Below the pieces are notes generated by a model. That model was not told where the DNA came from. It ran no database searches and saw only the letters and a list, made by a program, of their open reading frames with translations. Made by a program: the position numbers and the translations under genes. Positions 59,132 to 64,000 of a DNA stretch of 64,000 nt are shown piece by piece (positions within the stretch are counted from its first letter, which is position 1; each line of letters begins with the position of its first letter). The stretch covers positions 336,891-400,890 of the forward strand of contig NZ_KE386834.1 of the NCBI RefSeq assembly GCF_000429025.1, given 5' to 3'. Origin of the DNA: Actinospineispora spinosispora DSM 44797 (GTDB lineage Bacteria; Actinomycetota; Actinomycetes; Mycobacteriales; Pseudonocardiaceae).

Positions 59132-59704
59132 GTGCAGATCACTCGAAACACCCGAAAGATGCTGACGGTGACGCTCGCCCTGATCGTCGCCACCCTGGTC
59201 GGCGGCTGTGGTGCGGCCGGACCCGACCACAACGCGGCGGACGTGACGTTCGCGCAGCAGATGATCCCGCACCACGCCCAGGCCGTCGAGATGGCGAAGG
59301 ACGCCCCGGCCAAGGCGCAGTCGGCGCAGGTCAAACAGCTGGCGGCGGCGATCGAGGCAGCACAGCAACCGGAGATCGACCAGATGACGGCGATGCTGAC
59401 CCGGTGGAACGCCCCGGTCCCGAAGGCCGACGACGACATGGCCGGCATGGACCACGGCTCGATGAACCACGGCTCGATGCCGGGCATGATGTCCGACCAG
59501 CAGATGGACCAGTTGGAGTCCGCGACCGGCGCGCAGTACGACCGCGAGTTCCTGACCATGATGATCGGTCACCATCAGGGTGCCGTGGACATGTCCGCGA
59601 CCGAGCTGCGCGACGGCAGCGACGCCGAGGCCAAGGCGTTGGCGCAGAAGATCACCGACGCCCAGCGCACCGAGATCGCCCAGATGCAGGCGATGCTGCG
59701 GTAG
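59132..59704 (+). CDS. DUF305 lipoprotein (copper-associated)
   Basis: A 190-residue exported lipoprotein with a signal peptide and lipobox LVGGC (Cys26). Two DUF305 halves carry the conserved FAQQMIPHHAQAVEMA and FLTMMIGHHQGAVDM motifs, separated by a Met/His/Asp linker (DDDMAGMDHGSMNHGSMPGMM). DUF305 proteins bind metals, usually copper, and are common in copper-resistance operons. GTG 59132 follows GGAGAA at good spacing. It shares the CsoR-like-controlled transcript with DUF6153. Confidence 0.9.
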   Translation: MQITRNTRKMLTVTLALIVATLVGGCGAAGPDHNAADVTFAQQMIPHHAQAVEMAKDAPAKAQSAQVKQLAAAIEAAQQPEIDQMTAMLTRWNAPVPKADDDMAGMDHGSMNHGSMPGMMSDQQMDQLESATGAQYDREFLTMMIGHHQGAVDMSATELRDGSDAEAKALAQKITDAQRTEIAQMQAMLR

Positions 59705-59724
59705 GCCTGTGGTCCGGTTGGGTC

Positions 59725-59842
59725 CGTGAGTGTTGCGGCCGCCTATAGCCGGTCTACGCACTCACGGCGGAAAAGCTGTCGTGAGTGCGTAGACCGGCTA
59801 CGCTTCGCGCCCCTTCGGGGTAGACGGCCGCAGCACTCACGA
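59725..59842. terminator. Nested double hairpin (GTGAGTG family B, copy 4)
   Basis: The outer arms, starting CGTGAGTG at 59725 and ending CACTCACG at 59842, enclose an inner perfect 20-bp stem (59746-59765 with 59781-59800) and a small GCGCCCCTTCGGGG hairpin. It separates the convergent DUF305 and small-protein genes. Confidence 0.75.
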
Positions 59843-59846
59843 GGGG

Positions 59847-60086
59847 TCAGGTGATGGCGGGGTGGCGGCGCAGCGAGGAGCGCGCCACCGAGAGCTGGTG
59901 CGCGACCTCCGCCGTGATCACCTCGGCGGTGATGTCGGCGTGCTCACCACCTCTGGACAACGCTCGATAACGCCAGACGACGTCCTCCAGCGCGGTGAGG
60001 AAGTGCTCGGTGATCGCCTGGCGCTGGAACTGGCGGCTGTCAGCCGACACCGGAGCGGCGGCAGGCTGAGTACTGATGACGGACAT
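59847..60086 (-). CDS. Small hypothetical protein
   Basis: A 79-residue soluble protein of unknown function. Its central helix FLTALEDVVWRYRALSRG and the C-terminal segment TAEVITAEVAHQLSVARSSLRR are the only marked features; no domain is recognised. ATG 60086 is chosen from the CAGGAG sequence 9 nt upstream. It is divergent from the leader-peptide/LLM operon and is followed by the nested hairpin. Confidence 0.6.
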   Translation of the reverse strand: MSVISTQPAAAPVSADSRQFQRQAITEHFLTALEDVVWRYRALSRGGEHADITAEVITAEVAHQLSVARSSLRRHPAIT

Positions 60087-60492
60087 GGCTATAGCTCCTG
60101 AGGGTGAACGGGATGTCAGCGGTGGGATGAGGTCTGACGATCCCGTCGACACAGGGCACTGGCCGTGCGCTTGTAGTCGAGGTGGCGGCGGCTCACGAGC
60201 TGCGGGTTCGTCGCCATACCTAACTAATACAGTCAAAATTCGGTTACTTCAAGCAGGTGTGCCGAGGTCGTGCAGATTCCGCTGGCGGTTGAAGCCCCCG
60301 GTGCACGCGCTTACTCTCGACGAAGTGGGAGACGGGATACGCACACAGTGGCTCGTGTCGCGTCGCCATGTGGATCTCTGTCGCACCGCCACCGCGATCT
60401 GTCCGGCCTGACCCCGGCGGTCGCCGCTTCGGCTGGTGCGCCGCCGCACGTGCAGTTCTCGTGACGTCCACCCCACCCGCCGAGAGGTTCCG
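60087..60492. promoter_or_regulatory. Divergent regulatory region of the LLM operon
   Basis: About 405 bases between the small-protein start and the first LLM start. An AT-rich segment at 60215-60250 (CTAACTAATACAGTCAAAATTC) looks promoter-like. It also encodes the leader peptide described separately and a GC-rich stretch at 60412-60470 that could fold. Confidence 0.55.
60325..60411 (+). CDS. Putative leader peptide (SRRHVDL family) with two cysteines
   Basis: A short frame ends with VSRRHVDLCRTATAICPA and a stop at 60409-60411. The SRRHVDL...AICPA pattern matches the small putative leader peptides known upstream of sulfur-assimilation operons in Streptomyces and relatives, from memory. The two cysteines near the end fit cysteine-sensing translational or attenuation control. 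The start is uncertain: GTG 60325 (28 residues) or GTG 60355 (18 residues). The peptide ends 81 nt before the first LLM gene. Confidence 0.7.
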   Translation: MGDGIRTQWLVSRRHVDLCRTATAICPA

Positions 60493-61623
60493 ATGACCGA
60501 TCGATCGATCCCGCTCTCCGTGCTCGACCTGTCCCCGGTGCCGGCCGGCGGCACCGCGACGGACGCGCTGCGCAACACGATCGACCTCGCGCAGGCCGCC
60601 GAGCGGGCCGGCTACCACCGCTTCTGGGTCGCCGAGCACCATCTGGCCGAGGGCGTGGCCTCGGCGGCGCCCGCCGTGCTCGTGGCGCTGATCGCGGGGG
60701 CGACCGACCGAATCCGGGTCGGCTCGGGTGCGGTCCAGCTCCCGAACTCGCCGCCGCTGCTGGTCACCGAGCAGTTCGGCACGATCGCGGCGCTGCACCC
60801 GGACCGGGTGGACCTCGGTCTCGGCCGCTTCGACCTGCGCAAGATCCTCAACAAGCGGACCGGTGGCGGGCCGCCGGACGTGCCGGACCGCGAGGTCGAC
60901 GGCCTGGTGCTGCCGCGTCCGAGCAGCTACCCGGGTGATCCGGCGACGTACGAGATCCTGGGCCGCTTGCTCGACTACCGGCTCGACGAACCCGCGCCGG
61001 ACTACACCGAACAGATCGCCGACGTGCTCGCGTTCATCGCGGGCAGCTACCCGGGCGCGCACGGCGAGCGGCTGCACGTCCTGCCGGCCGAGGGCTCCGA
61101 CATGCAGATCTGGGTGCTGGGGTCGAGCCCGGGGGAGAGCGCGAAGGCCGCCGGTGCGGCCGGGTTGCCGTTCGCGGCGAGCTACCACATCCAGCCGAGC
61201 TTCGTCCTGGAGACGGTCGAGGCGTACCGGGTGGCGTTCCGGCCCTCGGACCGGTTGGCCGCGCCGCACGTCATGGTGTCCGCCGACGTGGTGGTCGCGG
61301 ACGACGACGAGACCGCGCGCGAGCTCGCCGCGCCGTACGGGGAATGGGTCCTGGAGATCAAGTCCGGGCGCGGCGCGAAGCCGTACGTCACCCCGGAGCA
61401 GGCGCGGGCCCGGCAGTGGACCGACGAGGAACGGGCCGGCGTCGCGGACCGCCTCGCCACCCAGTTCGTCGGCTCGCCGAGCACCGTCGCGGACCGGCTG
61501 CACGCTCTGGCCAGTGCGACCGATGCCGACGAGGTGCTGGTCACGAGCGTCACGACCGACCACACCGACCGGGTACGCAGCCACGAGCTGCTGGCCAAGC
61601 ACTGGAAGGGGGCGTCGGCATGA
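60493..61623 (+). CDS. LLM class flavin-dependent monooxygenase 1
   Basis: A 376-residue luciferase-like TIM-barrel monooxygenase. The N-terminal barrel strand (LSVLDLSPVPAGGTATDALRNT, split), the HRFWVAEHHLAEG segment and VGSGAVQLPNSPPLLVTEQFGTIA (about 75-98, split) are typical of group-1 LLM enzymes with a YwcH/CER1-like pattern. It uses reduced FMN and O2. ATG 60493 has GAGAGG upstream. Its gene overlaps the next LLM gene (ATGA). The leader-peptide context suggests oxidation of an organosulfur compound. Confidence 0.85.
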   Translation: MTDRSIPLSVLDLSPVPAGGTATDALRNTIDLAQAAERAGYHRFWVAEHHLAEGVASAAPAVLVALIAGATDRIRVGSGAVQLPNSPPLLVTEQFGTIAALHPDRVDLGLGRFDLRKILNKRTGGGPPDVPDREVDGLVLPRPSSYPGDPATYEILGRLLDYRLDEPAPDYTEQIADVLAFIAGSYPGAHGERLHVLPAEGSDMQIWVLGSSPGESAKAAGAAGLPFAASYHIQPSFVLETVEAYRVAFRPSDRLAAPHVMVSADVVVADDDETARELAAPYGEWVLEIKSGRGAKPYVTPEQARARQWTDEERAGVADRLATQFVGSPSTVADRLHALASATDADEVLVTSVTTDHTDRVRSHELLAKHWKGASA

Positions 61624-62768
61624 CCCATCTCGCTGTCGAGCTGGATGGTGCCGGCAGGCACCCCGCCGCGTGGCGGTTGCCGGACGCCCGTCCCGCCGAG
61701 CTGCTGCGCGCCGGCTACTGGACGGACCTCGCGCGCCTGGCCGAGGCGGCGCGGGTGGATTTCCTGGCGATCGGCGACTCCTTCGTGCCACCGGCGACGG
61801 GTGAGGAGCAGCTGGTGCGCGGCCGCTTGGACGCGGTGGCGATCGCGGCCAGGATCGCCCCGCTGACCAGCACGATCGGTCTGGTCCCGACCGCGACCGT
61901 GACCCACACCGAGCCGTTCCACCTGTCCAAGGCGATCGCCACGCTGGACTTCGTGAGCCTCGGGCGGGCCGGCTGGCAACCGGCCGTGTCCCGCTCGCAG
62001 CGCGAAGCGGACCTGTTCGGCCGTAAGGACGCCGCCCCACCCGAGACGCTGTGGCGGGAAGCCGCCGACGCGGTCGAGGTGGTGGCCCGGCTGTGGGACA
62101 GCTGGGAGGACGACGCGGTCATCCGGGACGTCACGACCGGCCGTTACGTCGACCGGGACAAGCTGCACTACCTGGACTTCAGCGGCGAGTTCTTCTCGGT
62201 CAAGGGCCCGTCGATCACGCCGCGTTCGCCGCAGGCCCACCCGCCCGTGGTGATCAGGGCCGACGAGCGGGAGGCTCTCGAGGTCATCGGCCGCTGGGCC
62301 GATGTGGCACGGGTGTCCGCACCGGATCTCGCGGGTGCCGCTGACGCCCGGGACCGGATCCGGGACGCGGTCGCCGCCGCGGGTCGGGATCCGGACTCGG
62401 TCGCCGTCCTGTGGGACATCGAGGTGCTGCTCGCCGCCACGGCGGACCGGGCCGCGCGGGTGCTGGCCCAGCTCGACGACTGGGACGGCGGCGTCTCGGA
62501 GCCGGCCGGTGGAACGGCCCAGCTGATCGGCACCGCGGCGAAGCTGGCCGACCTGATCGGTGACGCTACCCTCGGCGGTGCCGCGGACGGCGTCACGCTG
62601 GTCCCGCTGGCGTTGCCGAACGGGCTGCGCGCGGTGGCGGACGACCTGGTCCCGCTGCTGGTCGACCGTGGGCTGCGCCCGGCGCAGGCGCCGAACGGCA
62701 CGCTGCGAGAGCGCTTCGGGCTGCCCCGCCCGGCCAACCACTTCACCGCCGCGGAGGTCTCCGCGTGA
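61620..62768 (+). CDS. LLM class flavin-dependent monooxygenase 2
   Basis: A 382-residue LLM protein with FLAIGDSFVPPATGEEQ near the N-terminus and FVSLGRAGWQPAVSRSQREADLFG, WREAADAVEVVARLWDSWEDDA, a pattern shared with the NtaA/SnaA group. A core of FMN binding is expected but the first strands are divergent. ATG 61620 overlaps the stop of LLM 1, and its own stop overlaps LLM 3 (GTGA), so the three enzymes are co-translated. Confidence 0.82.
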   Translation: MTHLAVELDGAGRHPAAWRLPDARPAELLRAGYWTDLARLAEAARVDFLAIGDSFVPPATGEEQLVRGRLDAVAIAARIAPLTSTIGLVPTATVTHTEPFHLSKAIATLDFVSLGRAGWQPAVSRSQREADLFGRKDAAPPETLWREAADAVEVVARLWDSWEDDAVIRDVTTGRYVDRDKLHYLDFSGEFFSVKGPSITPRSPQAHPPVVIRADEREALEVIGRWADVARVSAPDLAGAADARDRIRDAVAAAGRDPDSVAVLWDIEVLLAATADRAARVLAQLDDWDGGVSEPAGGTAQLIGTAAKLADLIGDATLGGAADGVTLVPLALPNGLRAVADDLVPLLVDRGLRPAQAPNGTLRERFGLPRPANHFTAAEVSA

Positions 62769-64000
62769 GTGCGAAGAAGCAGGTGCACCTCGCCGCGCAC
62801 TTCCCCGGGGTCAACAACACCACGGTGTGGGGTGACCCGGAGTCCGGCAGCCAGACCGACTTCTCCTCGTTCGTCCACTTCGCCCACACCGCCGAACGCG
62901 GCCTGTTCGACTTCCTGTTCCTTGCCGAAGGCCTGCGGCTGCGCGAGCACCGGGGCCGCATCCACGACCTGGACGTCGTCGGGCGCCCGGACACGTTCAC
63001 CGTCCTGAACGCACTCGCCGCGGTCACCACTCACCTGGGGCTCGGCGGCACGATCAACACGACGTTCAACGAACCGTACGAGATCGCCACCCAGTTCGCC
63101 TCGCTCGACCACCTGTCCGGCGGTCGCGCCGCGTGGAACCTGGTGACCAGCTCGGACGCGTTCACCGGGGAGAACTTCCGGCGCGGCGGCTTCCTGAAGC
63201 CCGAACAGCGCTACGACCGCGCGGCCGAGATCCTGGAGGTGGCGAAGAAGCTGTGGGACAGCTGGTCGGACGACGCGGTGCTCGCAGACCAGCGCGCCGG
63301 GGTGTTCGCGGCGGACTCGTCGATCGGCTGGGTCGCCCACCACGGTGAGCAGTTCGACGTGCGCGGACGGTTCGGGGTGCCGCGCAGCCCGCAGGGCTAC
63401 CCGGTGCTGCTGCAGTCCGGCGACTCCGACGCGGGCCGCGAGTTCGGTGCCGCGACTGCCGACGCGATCTTCTCCCGGCACGGCACCCTCGAGTCCGGTC
63501 AGGCGTTCTTCAAGGATCTGAAGGGCCGCATGCCGCGCTACGGCAGGCATCCGGACGACCTGAAGATCCTCCCCGCCGCGACCTTCGTGCTCGGCGACAC
63601 GGCCTCGGACGCCGAGGAACGCGCCGATCACGTCCGTCGCCAGCAGGTCGGAGGACAGACCGCGATCGCGTTCCTCGAACAGGTGTGGGGCCGCGATCTC
63701 TCGTCGTACGACCCGGACGGCCCGCTGCCCGACGTCGACCCCGACCCGGAGGGCGTGTCGATCACGCGGGGCCGGGTGCGGCACGAGAAGGACACGGTCG
63801 CGCTGGGCAAGCAGTGGCGGGAGCTGGCCGAGTCACGCAACCTGAGCATCCGCGAGCTGATCATCGAGACCACCGCGCGGCAGTCGTTCATCGGCACGCC
63901 GTCGCAGGTCGCGCAGCAGATCGACGACTACGTGCAGGCCGACGCCAGCGACGGTTTCATCCTGGTGCCGCACCTGACCCCGGGTGGCCTGGACGACTTC
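62765..64000 (+). CDS. LLM class flavin-dependent monooxygenase 3 (NtaA/SnaA/DszA-like), C-terminus outside window
   Basis: At least 412 residues of an NtaA/SnaA/DszA-family FMNH2-dependent monooxygenase, open at the right edge. Typical segments are AHFPGVNNTTVW, FDFLFLAEGLRLREH, ISRHGTLESG-type spacing (here AIFSRHGTLESGQAFF), LDHLSGGRAAWNLVTSSDAF (split), RRGGFLKPEQRYDRAAEIL and PVLLQSGDSDAGREFGA. Members desulfurise or N-dealkylate substrates such as sulfones and aminopolycarboxylates. GTG 62765 overlaps the LLM 2 stop. The missing flavin reductase may be encoded beyond the edge. Confidence 0.88.
   Translation, partial: MSAKKQVHLAAHFPGVNNTTVWGDPESGSQTDFSSFVHFAHTAERGLFDFLFLAEGLRLREHRGRIHDLDVVGRPDTFTVLNALAAVTTHLGLGGTINTTFNEPYEIATQFASLDHLSGGRAAWNLVTSSDAFTGENFRRGGFLKPEQRYDRAAEILEVAKKLWDSWSDDAVLADQRAGVFAADSSIGWVAHHGEQFDVRGRFGVPRSPQGYPVLLQSGDSDAGREFGAATADAIFSRHGTLESGQAFFKDLKGRMPRYGRHPDDLKILPAATFVLGDTASDAEERADHVRRQQVGGQTAIAFLEQVWGRDLSSYDPDGPLPDVDPDPEGVSITRGRVRHEKDTVALGKQWRELAESRNLSIRELIIETTARQSFIGTPSQVAQQIDDYVQADASDGFILVPHLTPGGLDDF

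Overview
The window is high-GC actinobacterial chromosome (GC-rich third codon positions, frequent GTG starts, ATGA/GTGA stop-start overlaps, F420-type and LLM flavoenzymes, AdnAB instead of RecBCD). Gene content and order suggest a Pseudonocardiaceae-type organism, but the species cannot be read from the sequence. A backbone matches the Mycobacterium tuberculosis Rv3199c-Rv3211 neighbourhood as I remember it: DEAD-box helicase, ferritin-like protein, DUF3107/TB9.4, TetR, moeZ, TIGR02569-like protein, ATL (Rv3204-like), adnA, adnB, K+ channel/TrkA-N and nudC. Accessory blocks are spliced between these markers.

Layout. 1-3.1 kb: DEAD-box helicase (cut at the left edge), ferritin-like hydroxylase, DUF3107. 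3.1-6.6 kb: TetR/DUF4873 pair divergent from an AurF-like diiron oxygenase, alpha/beta hydrolase and SGNH esterase, with two 15-bp palindromic operators between them. 6.7-12 kb: TetR, hydrolase, moeZ, membrane protein, TIGR02569-like kinase-fold protein. 12-14 kb: NarL-type two-component pair. 14-26 kb: nitrogen block with NarK, an unrecognised nucleotidyltransferase-like protein facing two tiny paralogous membrane proteins, a molybdopterin nitrate reductase, an FAD/BFD flavoprotein, nirB, nirD and a HemD-winged-helix regulator (NnaR type); a GlnR-box-like site precedes the flavoprotein gene. 26-30 kb: a 1275-residue repetitive single-pass membrane protein. 30-38 kb: ATL, adnA (with a low-complexity insertion), adnB. 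38-53 kb: oxidoreductase, DoxX, K+ channel, two MFS exporters, RDD protein, an OmpR-type two-component system with a divergent DUF5666 protein, YbaK-like deacylase, an M16 peptidase pair and nudC. 53-60 kb: Lrp-type regulator, F420-type nitroreductase, acyl-CoA dehydrogenase, XRE regulator, a second OmpR-type two-component system, and DUF6153/DUF305 genes behind a CsoR-like palindrome. 60-64 kb: a cysteine-containing leader peptide followed by three overlapping LLM flavin monooxygenase genes (the last cut at the right edge), which points to organosulfur use.

Intergenic space is full of structured repeats: a family of about 64-bp palindromes (six copies, one a perfect 64-nt palindrome), GTGAGTG...CACTCAC hairpins, long perfect hairpins that overlap or abut stop codons, a two-facing-two repeat array near 50.8 kb, and what looks like repeat DNA captured in frame inside adnA. 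No tRNA, rRNA, CRISPR array, transposase or prophage gene was seen.
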